From Zygnema cylindricum (taxonomy: Eukaryota; Streptophyta; Zygnematophyceae; Zygnematales; Zygnemataceae), in assembly GCA_037447655.1 (NCBI GenBank), contig JBBHKE010000059.1, forward strand, positions 62,001 to 126,000: a stretch of 64,000 nucleotides of DNA, given 5' to 3'. The notes below the pieces were generated by a model. It saw only the letters and a list, made by a program, of their open reading frames with translations. It did no database searches and had not been told where the DNA came from. A program made the translations under genes and the position numbers. Shown here one piece after another: positions 35,301-46,362 of the stretch (its first letter is position 1; each line of letters opens with the position of its first letter).

Positions 35301-37145
35301 TCTGTCAGCTTCCCGCTGTGCACGAATCTCAGCCTGCCTGCGTTCTTCAGCAGCAATTCGCTCTCTCTCGGCTTCTATCTCTGCAAGTCTTTCCGCTTCT
35401 CGTCGTTTTTCTTCAGCCCACATCACATCAAAAACTGCTTCGTCCAAACCTCCTTCCACTTGCAAGCTGAAATCCTTCATGTCGTTGTTTTCAAACACAT
35501 TATCTGCACTTTGAAAAACAAATTTTATGTTGAAAGCCTCCTGTGGCACCTGTAAAGTGCAAACCCACCAATCATTTCCTATTTTGCTTGGCTTCAACTC
35601 CTCCTTAAAGGGCTTCCAACGCCAGCCATTGTACCCACCCATCACTGTCACATTGCCCTTGTCTTTCAAAGCACTCAACGATCTCCGGAAGTAAATCTCT
35701 ACCTCCTTTCCTGCCTCCGGAATCGCAGGAAATGCAAAAATTTTACTGTTACTGTATTCATGCTGTGTTTGTAACTTTTCGAGTCGTGCCGCCCTTCGAT
35801 CCGCCTCCAATTGCTGGAGCCTCATCTCCCGTTCTTCCACAAGAGCTCTCAGTTGAGCTTCCCTTTTTCTAAGGACCTCGAGCTCCCTGGCTTGCTGTTC
35901 TTTCTCAGCCAGCAATCTGTCTGCTTCCATCCTTGCTAACCTCTCTGCAGCTAGCAACTTTTCGGCAGCTCTTCTCTCCGTCTCTTCTACCGTTGCCTCT
36001 TTCGATTCTTCCATGTCTACCATTGCCACTTCTGTTGTGCTCTCATCCACCTCTACATCTTCCTCCACCACAGATGTCACCTCCTCTGTTTGACCTACTG
36101 GAGTTTCCAAAGAAGATCCATTCTGAATTTCCTCACCGACTTGGCTGCTAGCAGTGGTAGTTGGAGTAGAGGGAGTAAGAGGTGCCTTTGGTTCTGAAGG
36201 CTTTGTTGTTTCCCTCGCGGTTACTTTTGCTTTGGATCGAGGAGGATCGCCAAATCCCTGTCCTGAACCCTTTTTCTTTGTCGCACCAGCTTGCCAACTC
36301 CTCCGACCAACAACACCTCTCCTACCTGCTTACCGATGCAAAGATGCCACGTGTCAGAGTTTAAAAAAACGCCAATTTTTCCTACTTGATGACATGAGAA
36401 CCGACCTGTATTTGAAGTTTGCAGCAAAATGGAGGACACTCTTCTTTGTGATCCAATATATTCAGGGGACGGGTGAATTCATGAAATGAGAAGAAATCCT
36501 TCACCCCACACATAGAAACCACATATAAAATGTTCCAGGTCGACAACATTTCATATCTCTGCCTTTGTTGATCCAATGCACAAGGGCCATGTGTGCATTG
36601 CAGTGAGCCGCAATGCAGATCTGCAGAATGGCAGTAGATACCAGATGAAAAGAAAGAAGCTTCGTCAAGAGGGAGGGAGGTCATTGGGAGAGAGAGAAGA
36701 GAGAGAGGGAGAGAGAGAAGAGAGAGTGGGAGAGAGAGAGGGAGGGGAGGGAGGCGAGAGCACCTGTCCAGTCTTGAGCATCAAGGTTGCGAGCACCATA
36801 GCTTGTTGAGCCCTGCATCCAAAAAAAAACAGGAGGATGAGAGAAGAGGGGGAGAGAGAGAGACTCAGAGCATGCTCTCAAGCAGCAGCAGAGGATGCCA
36901 ACTTAGCAAACACGGTCACCAGATAAATAGAGAGATTTAGGGAGAGGGAGACAAAAAGGGAGAGGAAAAGGAAGACTAAAAACAAGAGAAAGAAAGAGAG
37001 AGGGAAAAAACAAAGAGAGAAAGAGCACCTTGGATCCCAGGCCTTCTGCCCCAGTCGTCCGCAAACGGGCGTCCTCAGGCGAAGGAAGGAAGGAGCTCCG
37101 GGGTAGAAGAGTGGAGGCGTGCAGATGCAGGCTACCGCTCGCCAT
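23369..37145 (-). CDS. SS3: Starch synthase III (ADP-glucose:glucan glucosyltransferase), 16 exons
   Basis: Exons in transcript order: 37145-37029, 36812-36764, 36325-35024, 34601-34387, 33271-33001, 32615-32434, 31479-31372, 30950-30841, 30670-30565, 29574-29404, 28860-28732, 28549-28367, 27608-27477, 27187-27076, 25509-25386, 23498-23369. All borders are GT-AG and phases fit, giving 1146 aa. Order: Ser/Arg-rich plastid transit peptide; low-complexity linker; Glu/Arg coiled coil (about 140-235); three CBM53 starch-binding modules (about 245-350, 430-540, 575-680), each with an NxW-type motif such as YNGW, HNNW and FNRW; GT5 catalytic domain from about 690 with KVGGLGDV (712-719), [32 protein letters not shown] and RTGG. 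The C-terminus [15 protein letters not shown] is typical. The length falls between the Arabidopsis and maize enzymes. It elongates amylopectin chains in plastids. Confidence 0.95.
24072..24275. mobile_element. Small GTAC-ended MITE in starch synthase intron 15
   Basis: The left GTACACTGCACCGCTCATC and right GATGGGCGGTGTAC are imperfect inverted ends about 200 bp apart. It is non-coding and shares the family pattern. Divergence makes this copy less certain. Confidence 0.5.
26115..26305. mobile_element. Small GTAC-family MITE in starch synthase intron 14
   Basis: The ends TACACCTTGTATCGTTAATAG and ATAATAGCAATTCACAGTGTA are inverted near-matches 190 bp apart. The interior includes TCTCCGTGCAC and its mirror GTGCACGGAGAAAA, so the element is largely palindromic. 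Confidence 0.6.
26319..27059. mobile_element. Decayed hAT MITE (TAGTGTTG family) in starch synthase intron 14
   Basis: The left end TAGTGTTGTGAATTGGGAAA and the right end GAGGCTACCGACACATAACAC resemble the ends at 6878-7761 and 29838-30240. The interior has repeated CGATA words. The flanking 8 bp do not match, so the element is old or composite. Its right end lies about 17 bp from the donor of exon 14 (27076). Confidence 0.55.
28930..29385. repeat. Degenerate tandem repeat in starch synthase intron 10
   Basis: Words such as GGATGATCAAAA, CTGCAATT and TTTAAATGAT recur about every 25-35 bp, with one exact pair at about 28985-29040. Non-coding, within the intron between exons 10 and 11. Confidence 0.6.
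29838..30240. mobile_element. hAT MITE (TAGTGTTG family) in starch synthase intron 9
   Basis: A 403-bp element. The left end AAGCGATGTGTATCAGGTAA is a diverged form of the family end, and the right end is GACACACAACACTA. The flanks are GAAAAAAC (29830-29837) and AAAAAAAC (30241-30248), an 8-bp target duplication with one mismatch. The interior is rich in ATCGG/CGATA. Non-coding. Confidence 0.75.
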
Positions 37146-37922
37146 GGCCTCCGGGACCAAGGGAGGGTTAGAGAGGCGGGGCCAAGAAGAAAGTAACGTA
37201 ATCCAAACCCAAAAAGACGAGGTGAAAGAAGATAGAAAGGGAGGAGAGGATTTGATGAGAGTGGCGGACGCGAGGCGCAAGTGGGAATGACGCGTGGCAA
37301 AGTGGACAAGACGTAAGAAGTTCTCTGACACGTGCGGAGGCAGCTAAAAAAGGAGATCCTTGCGCGCCGAGTGGTCCGTCCGTTCATTGTGAGATCCGTG
37401 CGGCCACTGCGGTATCAAGGACCGTACGAACCGGTGTGCATCAATATAAAGGATGTCTCTGTAGCTGCACACCAGTAGAATGTTGGTCGTACTGTCAGGT
37501 ACATTGCAATACAGGACTGTCCTGTCCTTTACAAATCTTTACGGACAGAAAGTAGATTGAACATATCTAACATAGATTTACACAGTACAGACAGGGTTCC
37601 TTATATGTTTCCCCGGTATGGTGAACCCTGTGAACCCTCATTTCACCGTGCTAAATGCGCCGTACGTTTCACCATTACAAAATACTGCCGGGTATCTGGT
37701 TAGGGTTTACACGTTTAGGGTTTTTTACTATGTGTTTGTGTTTTTTTTTTTAATAAAAAAACCACAAATAATAAAAAACGCTAATCATATATATACATTT
37801 TTACGGCCGCGCGGCGCGGCGCGTCGTAAAACGAAATGATAATGGGGGGGCGACGTGGATCCATAAAAGTGCGCGAAACCGACAGCTCAGGTTCACAGAG
37901 CCCGAAAAACGCACGGTTCAGT
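34240..37922. repeat. Segmental duplication, source copy (starch synthase 5' part)
   Basis: This 3.68 kb block covers the upstream region, exons 1-4 and part of intron 4 of the starch synthase gene. It recurs at 41980-45662 with a constant offset of 7740 bp. By eye only about ten single-base differences are seen and no indels, so the duplication is recent. Confidence 0.95.
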
Positions 37923-37940
37923 AATGTACCGTACTGTACT
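37146..37940 (-). promoter_or_regulatory. Starch synthase III upstream region
   Basis: It lies upstream of the start codon and is included in the duplication, so the partial copy carries it too. It holds ACACGTG-like words near 37328, AT-rich stretches near 37440 and 37740-37800, and a GC-rich GCCGCGCGGCGCGGCGCG block at 37805-37822. No TATA box or start site can be fixed by eye. Confidence 0.4.
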
Positions 37941-39500
37941 AATAGGTAGATACGCCCTTTTTCTCATCTCAAAATCGTACTTTAACACGTTTCCATAAAA
38001 CGAATTTAGACTTTTACAATCCGCGTATTACCAATACTCAAATTGTACCTCCAACTTTAAAGCGATTCATGAATGGATACCACATTAATTGTTTCTACCG
38101 TACAAGAGAGATTGGTACGTTTCGAATTACCCCTTACATCCACCCATTTATGACTTTATTCTTTCATATATCGGTATTCACCAGCAGGCGATACTATCGG
38201 CATCCGATGTGAGGATAAATTCCTAGCCTCTTGAAAGTAAAAAAACACGTGGACGCCTGCCGAGCCACAAAAATATGAAGTTCATTCATGTAGTTTTTGA
38301 AAAGAACATCCAACTTTCTGTGCTAGACACATCAAAATATATTTTTTAATTATAAAATGGTGATCGTTAACCAACGGTACACCTCCAAACCACTCTATCT
38401 GTGGCTAACAAAGCGGAAATTTTCTATGACCATAATTTTTTAACAAATTCGTCTTAATTTTGGAAAACGAATAATATAAGCATCATTAAAAAAAAAAAAA
38501 AACAAGAATTTCCAAAAACGAAGACATTCATAATTATTTGGGCCGGACTTCCACTTGCGAAAAATTAGTTGTTTACTAAAGGTTGTACCGTTTGGTACAA
38601 AATTGTACCATTTTTATTTTCAAGAAAAACATCTTTACTAAAGAATCTCCAAGGTTATAGGAGTAAAACTGTAGGATCGATAAACAAGATGACAAAAGAA
38701 AAGACAGAAAGGATTGCGGAAGCAAAGATAGAGACAAGAGGACACTCCAGCAAAAGACAAACATATCTCACCAGAATTTTTCCCCTCATACGAAGATATA
38801 CTTCAGCGAAAAAAATTAAATTCTAAATACCCTGACCTAGACGAACTAACAAGTTCTAGGCAAACTAACAAGTACTATGAGTCAGGCAACGTACAAAAGT
38901 ACGCGCACGAACGAATCACACAAAAGTACACACGAAACTACAAAATGTACTGTATACCAAACAAAACGTAATCCCCAGTACAAACTTTAAGTACTACACA
39001 CGCAAATTGAAACCAAACCAAACAATAACTAAACTAAAATGTAAACGGAAACATAAAACACGCTAACTAACAAATTATATCACGGGGCTCAACATAACTA
39101 AGACGCCGTTTCAGAATGTATCCAAAAATCCATCACTCATTGTGAAACCCCCTCTCAAACCGAAAACAAGCCTAACTAAGGTCTAACTCTTAGCTTAATC
39201 GTCCAACGTATTCTTTTTTTATGGATCTGCCAACCCACCTCCTCGAGGTGGTGTGGGTTGACAGTTAAGGAGAAAAATGAAGCGAACGCCTCGCAGATGA
39301 GCATCCGACAGTCAGTATTACCTCCCATACCTTTGGAGACTATTGGCAAAATTCTCTGTAATGTTGTTTTTCATATAAAAATAAAATTACCGGTATGCTT
39401 TGGTACGGATAGTAGTGAATTTTTGTAAACTTCCCCACTTTTTGTCTGATGGAACGTTACCCTTAGTTAACATGCTCTCGGCCTCCTCTATATAACGATT
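37941..39500. other. Repeat-rich intergenic DNA
   Basis: AT-rich, without a supportable gene. 39350-39480 resembles 3600-3720. Parts of 38880-39060 resemble 40880-41040 in composition (GTACACGCACGAA, AACGAAAC words). A 15-nt A run lies near 38488-38502. The ORFs of 62-85 codons show no domains. Confidence 0.4.
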
Positions 39501-40434
39501 TCAGATTAAAAGCCGAATCTTGTGCTGTCCGCTTGATGATATTCGGAGCTCCCTTCCCCTTGTTTTTAGTTTTCTTCTTTATCTCTTCCTTCCGACTTAT
39601 CCCTCCACTTCCTCTCCTTTCCTCCCAAACCTACCTTTCCCCCACCGGATTTTCCTCTCTCATATTTTTGTCCCTTCTCCCCCACTCTCCTTTTCCATTT
39701 TTCTCTGCCTTTATTCTTTTTACCGACATTTGTCTCCTTTCATCCTTATTTCCTCTCTTCTGAGCTCTATTTCTTCACCGATCTTTATTCCCTCCCTCCC
39801 CTTTATTTTTCGTCTTCATTCTCTCGAGCCGCCCTTTCCCCCATTTCATCTTGTATTTCTCTCCCCCCTAGTTCTTCCCACCTTCACCCCTATTTCTCCC
39901 CACCTCCCCATTTTATCTCCTTTCTACAAATCCTTAAAGCCTAAATTTCTGAACACCAATTAACGTGTCTCAAGAAATCAGAAAGAGACAACAAAAAAAC
40001 CGAAATAGACAAACGTAAGTTTAAATATATTTTCAAGATCAAGGGATTTTGTTTTATTTTTTGAACTTTTATTTTTTCCGAATGTGACCTTATTTCAACT
40101 TTTGATGCTTCACAAAAATAATAATAGTCTTGTACTAGTGAGCGATACGTAGTCGATTTCCCATTTCCATTTATTCCATGATTTCTCTCCTTCCCATCTC
40201 TCCCACTTCTCTTTCCCTCCTATCTCTCCCTTGCCTCCCAAGTCTCCAGTCTGACTTATGTCTTATTCCTTCCCCCTACCCTTTTCTCATTTCCAACCTA
40301 TTTTCTCTACCTCCCCCTGATTCCTCCTCCCCCATCCTCCCCAACCCTCCTTTATTTCCTCTTCCTTTCCCTTAATTTTCTCCCTCCACCACATTTCCCT
40401 CGTTCTCTTCTGATAAGAATAAGAGTCAATCGGA
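39500..40434. repeat. Pyrimidine-rich low-complexity tract
   Basis: Two blocks (about 39530-39930 and 40170-40410) are strongly biased to C and T on the + strand. They give Pro/Ser/Leu/Phe-rich open frames of up to 147 codons that are composition artefacts. An A-rich spacer separates the blocks. Confidence 0.7.
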
Positions 40435-40634
40435 ATGCGCTCACAAATACTTAAATGTCTCAATGCGGAAGCGATATTAAAATGAAATCAAACATTAAAA
40501 CACATCAAAAGCGCATAATCCAAGATAGAGAGAAATTAAATGCTCAATAACATAAATTCATATTAACTAAATCCTTAAACATTACACTTCTCTTAATTCA
40601 TTCCTCCTTAATTGATTCTTGATTGATTCCTAAT

Positions 40635-41085
40635 TGTTATATAATCTAACTCACACTATGGCTTTTTAACTTAGCCGTAGAAACAATATAGAACACTAAC
40701 TCTAGAAGTGTCTAAATGTACTTAGACGTAAATGTGGTACAAAACAAAATGAAACTAGTAGAAACCAAACTGACAATGTTGTACGACAAACTTAACTTAT
40801 ACGAAACGAACATACTAGATGTACGTCGCGCGAAATAAAACTTCCCGAAGTATTAATCTAGAACTTAACCGAAACGAAATCAAATCTAATCGTGTACGTG
40901 TGAAAAGTACACGCACGAAATAATACATCAAACTATACGAAACAAAACCGAATTCGCAAACCGACGCACGGAGTACTAAATGAAACCAAACTAAATACGC
41001 GAAGTGACGCGAGACCAAATCTAAACCACACTAAAAACGAACAAGCATCACGTAAACCTAGATTCAATAATTGTAAATCGTAACA
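40635..41085 (-). mobile_element. Probable 3' LTR of the copia fragment
   Basis: Read on the minus strand, a polypurine tract (TTGAGAGGGGGAA, 41086-41098) is followed at once by TGTTACGATTTACAATTATT, a typical copia LTR start. About 450 bp further on, ATTATATAACA closes with CA. Only this one LTR is seen, so the far end is a proposal. Many AACGAAAC words and GTAC sites occur inside. Confidence 0.5.
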
Positions 41086-41128
41086 TTCCCCCTCTCAATA
41101 TTGAATCTACACTAAATCTTAATCAAAC

Positions 41129-41966
41129 TCAAAATAATCCTAACTTAGGCCTTCCTCTCACAAAGACATCATACATAGCAGCTTTAGTTAACATGTCCGC
41201 TTTTTCTTCACCCGTTGGTACAAAAATAAACTCAACCTCTCCTGCATTTACTAAATCTCTCACAAAATGCCATTGAATCCTAATGTGCTTTGTCCTCTTA
41301 TGAAACACTGGATTCTTAGCCAATGCAATGCTAGACATACAATCTAAAAACAACTTCATACACTTAATAATAATTCCCAACTCACTTAACATTTCTCTTA
41401 ACCAAATTGAAGCTTTGACAGCATGGCAAGCCGCCATGTATTCGGTCTCCGTCGAACTCAAGGCCACCGTAGGTTGAAGTCTCGAACTCCACGAAATTGC
41501 ACCTTCACATAAAACAAAAGCGTAACCGGATGTTGACTTTCCTGTGTCAAAGTCTCCACCCCAATCGGAATCGCAATATCCAAAACAATCTAACTCTGAA
41601 TCCGCCTTATAAACTAAACCATAACTTAACGTTCCAACCAAATATCTAAAAATCCTTTTAACACTCTCCCAATGACACTTCTTAGGTGCTTGACAATACT
41701 TACTCACAATACTATAAAAGAAACTCATTTAATCTAGCATCTGAAACAAAATTAACCGACTTATCCTTAGCATTCATATGAAGAGTTAATCTCTCAGGAG
41801 CCTTTCCCTTATTTGCTCGATTACTTCTTCTAACAACAATATCTTCTTCAACAACATCATCTCTCTCACCCTTCTCACTAACAGATGGCAAACTACATTC
41901 ACTTATTTGTCTGCTAAGGGATCTTTCACTAGACTTAGAACTTTGACTTCCATTCTCACTTATCAA
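41129..41966 (-). pseudogene. Copia polyprotein fragment: linker joined to RNase H, RT deleted
   Basis: Two overlapping minus-strand frames. The first (41966-41712) is a Ser/Glu-rich integrase-RT linker with VVRRSNRANKGKAPER, a pattern common at that place in copia polyproteins. The second (41728-41129) is the RT end and RNase H: HWESVKRIFRYLVGT, DSDWGGDFDTGKSTSGY, ALSSTETEYMA and ENPVFHKRTKHI-like motifs. The catalytic RT core that should lie between them is missing, so this is an internal deletion. The polypurine tract and LTR follow. It ends at the breakpoint of the starch synthase duplication. Confidence 0.85.
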
Positions 41967-41979
41967 GCTTTCAGAATCA

Positions 41980-44900
41980 GATCAGCAATTAAGAATCTTG
42001 GCTTTTCATCGCAACCGTCACAGTGACAATCTGACAAGTGTGCACATAGAACAAAGTTTAAAGGGTGAAATAAACATCAATGCGAATAGTGATACACCGA
42101 GTAGTTGCCAGCTAATTTGTACTCACACGAGCGGCAGCAGCTTCTTGTTTCTTCACCCTTGCCTCCTCCAGCTGTTCGCTGATTTGAAGCTCCAAAGCTG
42201 CAAAGTAGGAGGCCTCCTCTTCTGCACCTCCCACTATGGCAGCGAAATCCTGAGTATCGTTATTATCGTACTGTCGGGCCACATCCGGAGGGCCATCAGC
42301 CAACACCCAGTTGAGCATGAAGGCATCTTTGGGCACCGTCACTGCCATCAGAAACAAATCAAAACAACAAATCAAAACCCAGGGTAGACGACAATCATAT
42401 GTGCTACATTGTCGATTTTCGTTGGTGTTCAATAACAAATTTCTCTAGAACCCTCTTTTATTATATACATTTGTTTGGGTATTCATATGGATATTTCCTA
42501 ATTCAAACACCAGATAAATGGGCAGAATAAATGAAATGATTTTGTACACATTAACAGTGAGTTTGTAAAGTTGCTGGCGTTCCTATCCATGGTGGTGAAC
42601 AGCCCATGGCTGCTTACCCCAGCTAAGAAGTAGTTTCCCTTCCTAGGAAATGATAAATAAAATATCAATTATTGATACCAATGATAACAACATTCCATAA
42701 TGGCATCTCTTACATCCGTTGATCTATTGACATATGTTGCAGTCAGTGGACAATTTTGCTCACCTTCTGCGCTCCACCAGTCGCCACCTTCAAAGTTGTT
42801 GAATGTTAGTTGTTGAAAGTTATCCACTCCTGTCTGCCAATTATTATGTCCAGCGTGTAACCACACCTGCTCACTATTCCACAGAGGCCTCCATGAACGA
42901 TTATAGTACAGAGTAGCCTTACTACCGGGCTCCATTTGTGTAGGCTCTGTGAACCACACTCCCTCTTGTGTGTGAACTGCCTTACTATATGTAACTGCTG
43001 CAGCATTTCTTAAAGCCTGTGCCTCCTGCATGGCTTGAAGTCTGTCAGCTTCCCGCTGTGCACGAATCTCAGCCTGCCTGCGTTCTTCAGCAGCAATTCG
43101 CTCTCTCTCGGCTTCTATCTCTGCAAGTCTTTCCGCTTCTCGTCGTTTTTCTTCAGCCCACATCACATCAAAAACTGCTTCGTCCAAACCTCCTTCCACT
43201 TGCAAGCTGAAATCCTTCATGTCGTTGTTTTCAAACACATTATCTGCACTTTGAAAAACAAATTTTATGTTGAAAGCCTCCTGTGGCACCTGTAAAGTGC
43301 AAACCCACCAATCATTTCCTATTTTGCTTGGCTTCAACTCCTCCTTAAAGGGCTTCCAACGCCAGCCATTGTACCCACCCATCACTGTCACATTGCCCTT
43401 GTCTTTCAAAGCACTCAACGATCTCCGGAAGTAAATCTCTACCTCCTTTCCTGCCTCCGGAATCGCAGGAAATGCAAAAATTTTACTGTTACTGTATTCA
43501 TGCTGTGTTTGTAACTTTTCGAGTCGTGCCGCCCTTCGATCCGCCTCCAATTGCTGGAGCCTCATCTCCCGTTCTTCCACAAGAGCTCTCAGTTGAGCTT
43601 CCCTTTTTCTAAGGACCTCGAGCTCCCTGGCTTGCTGTTCTTTCTCAGCCAGCAATCTGTCTGCTTCCATCCTTGCTAACCTCTCTGCAGCTAGCAACTT
43701 TTCGGCAGCTCTTCTCTCCGTCTCTTCTACCGTTGCCTCTTTCGATTCTTCCATGTCTACCATTGCCACTTCTGTTGTGCTCTCATCCACCTCTACATCT
43801 TCCTCCACCACAGATGTCACCTCCTCTGTTTGACCTACTGGAGTTTCCAAAGAAGATCCATTCTGAATTTCCTCACCGACTTGGCTGCTAGCAGTGGTAG
43901 TTGGAGTAGAGGGAGTAAGAGGTGCCTTTGGTTCTGAAGGCTTTGTCGTTTCCCTCGCGGTTACTTTTGCTTTGGATCGAGGAGGATCGCCAAATCCCTG
44001 TCCTGAACCCTTTTTCTTTGTCGCACCAGCTTGCCAACTCCTCCGACCAACAACACCTCTCCTACCTGCTTACCGATGCAAAGATGCCACGTGTCAGAGT
44101 TTAAAAAAACGCCAATTTTTCCTACTTGATGACATGAGAACCGACCTGTATTTGAAGTTTGCAGCAAAATGGAGGACACTCTTCTTTGTGATCCAATATA
44201 TTCAGGGGACGGGTGAATTCATGAAATGAGAAGAAATCCTTCACCCCACACATAGAAACCACATATAAAATGTTCCAGGTCGACAACATTTCATATCTCT
44301 GCCTTTGTTGATCCAATGCACAAGGGCCATGTGTGCATTGCAGTGAGCCGCAATGCAGATCTGCAGAATGGCAGTAGATACCAGATGAAAAGAAAGAAGC
44401 TTCGTCAAGAGGGAGGGAGGTCATTGGGAGAGAGAGAAGAGAGAGAGGGAGAGAGAGAAGAGAGAGTGGGAGAGAGAGAGGGAGGGGAGGGAGGCGAGAG
44501 CACCTGTCCAGTCTTGAGCATCAAGGTTGCGAGCACCATAGCTTGTTGAGCCCTGCATCCAAAAAAAAACAGGAGGATGAGAGAAGAGGGGGAGAGAGAG
44601 AGACTCAGAGCATGCTCTCAAGCAGCAGCAGAGGATGCCAACTTAGCAAACACGGTCACCAGATAAATAGAGAGATTTAGGGAGAGGGAGACAAAAAGGG
44701 AGAGTAAAAGGAAGACTAAAAACAAGAGAAAGAAAGAGAGAGGGAAAAAACAAAGAGAGAAAGAGCACCTTGGATCCCAGGCCTTCTGCCCCAGTCGTCC
44801 GCAAACGGGCGTCCTCAGGCGAAGGAAGGAAGGAGCTCCGGGGTAGAAGAGTGGAGGCGTGCAGATGCAGGCTACCGCTCGCCATGGCCTCCGGGACCAA

Positions 44901-45662
44901 GGGAGGGTTAGAGAGGCGGGGCCAAGAAGAAAGTTACGTAATCCAAACCCAAACAGACGAGGTGAAAGAAGATAGAAAGGGAGGAGAGGATTTGATGAGA
45001 GTGGCGGACGCGAGGCGCAAGTGGGAATGACGCGTGGCAAAGTGGACAAGACGTAAGAAGTTCTCTGACACGTGCGGAGGCAGCTAAAAAAGGAGATCCT
45101 TGCGCGCCGAGTGGTCCGTCCGTTCATTGTGAGATCCGTGCGGCCACTGCGGTATCAAGGACCGTACGAACCGGTGTGCATCAATATAAAGGATGTCTCT
45201 GTAGCTGCACACCAGTAGAATGTTGGTCGTACTGTCAGGTACATTGCAATACAGGACTGTCCTGTCCTTTACAAATCTTTACGGACAGAAAGTAGATTGA
45301 ACATATCTAACATAGATTTACACAGTACAGACAGGGTACGGTATATGTTTCCCCGGTATGGTGAACCCTGTGAACCCTCATTTCACCGTGCTAAATGCGC
45401 CGTACGTTTCACCATTACAAAATACTGCCGGGTATCTGGTTAGGGTTTACACGTTTAGGGTTTTTTACTATGTGTTTGTGTTTTTTTTTTTAATAAAAAA
45501 ACCACAAATAATAAAAAACGCTAATCATATATATACATTTTTACGGCCGCGCGGCGCGGCGCGTCGTAAAACGAAATGATAATGGGGGGGCGACGTGGAT
45601 CCATAAAAGTGCGCGAAACCGACAGCTCAGGTTCACAGAGCCCGAAAAACGCACGGTTCAGC
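41980..45662. repeat. Segmental duplication, derived copy
   Basis: It matches 34240-37922. The left junction joins copia sequence (…TTTCAGAATCAG) to starch synthase intron 4. The right junction, near 45660-45677, joins the upstream region to an AGTGTTGTGTATCG end of the hAT MITE type. Both edges therefore abut transposon DNA. Confidence 0.95.
42127..44885 (-). pseudogene. Partial starch synthase III copy (exons 1-4 only)
   Basis: Exons 44885-44769, 44552-44504, 44065-42764 and 42341-42127 match the full gene. The splice sites are intact, and the translated exons looked unchanged by eye. The product would hold the transit peptide, coiled coil and the first two CBM53 modules, about 560 aa. It lacks the third CBM53 and the whole GT5 catalytic domain, so it cannot be a starch synthase. 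It keeps the upstream region, so it may be transcribed. Beyond the exon 4 donor, transcription would run into the same-strand copia fragment at 41966. Whether a protein is made is unknown. Confidence 0.85.
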
Positions 45663-45677
45663 ACTGTACGGTACTGG

Positions 45678-46362
45678 AGTGTTGTGTATCGAATAAAAAA
45701 TTGTTGTGATGAATTCATTCGAAATTTCAAATATCGAGCGGTCAGTGGTCTCGATATATCGCTCCGATACCAACAAATTCTATCGCGATATATATGGTGG
45801 GACGAAGGTCTCCGTACGGAAATATTGTACGGCATATAGTACAAAACTTCTCTTGCCCCACCACCCCGGGCGGCTTTTGAAAAAATTTGGGACCCAATGT
45901 CATTTCGATATATCGCGCTGTTGTTCAAATCGTGCGATTTTTTCATTTTTTCCGATTTCTACGTATAATTCGTGACTTTTGAAAAACATCGCAAAAAAAC
46001 GCGGAGTACTTTCTGTCCGGTAAACTGAACGTGAAATTTACGGAAATGTACGGCATTTTACGGGAAATGAACAACAAATTGCGAAAATGTACGGACATGG
46101 ACGAAAAGATACATTGCACTTCTTAGTACTTTCTGTCCGATAAACTGGACAGAAATTTTAAGGGAAATGTACGAAATTTTACCGAAAATGTACGGACTTT
46201 TACGAAAAGAGACGTTTGCAGTGTACAACCATTTGCGCGCGTTAAGTTTGAATTCTGTACAATCGAACGGAAAATTTTTACATGTACAAAATAGTACGGA
46301 TACAAAATCATTAACGATTTTAAATATTTTTACAAATCGTTCAATGCGTTACTTACGTATAA
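45678..46362. mobile_element. Fragments of hAT-type MITE and GTAC-rich repeat
   Basis: It starts with AGTGTTGTGTATCGAATAA, the left end of the TAGTGTTG family. From about 45907 it continues as the GTAC-rich repeat also found at 48970-49440 (AATCGTGCGATTTTTTC, ACTTTCTGTCCGGTAAACTG). The right end is not found here because other elements interrupt it. Confidence 0.5.

Noticed and set aside
34929-36110. 393-codon single frame as a stand-alone gene
   Set aside because: It is exon 3 of starch synthase III plus intron read-through. The frame stays open upstream to the acceptor at 36325 and the true donor is at 35024; the last codons do not fit the CBM53 family.
36878-37387. 169-codon Ser/Leu/Phe-rich frame upstream of starch synthase
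   Set aside because: It is a shadow frame over exon 1 and GA-rich intron 1; the in-frame family start is at 37145 in another frame.
42669-43850. The same 393-codon frame in the duplicated block as a second independent gene
   Set aside because: It is the copy of starch synthase exon 3 in the partial duplication, with the same donor at 42764.
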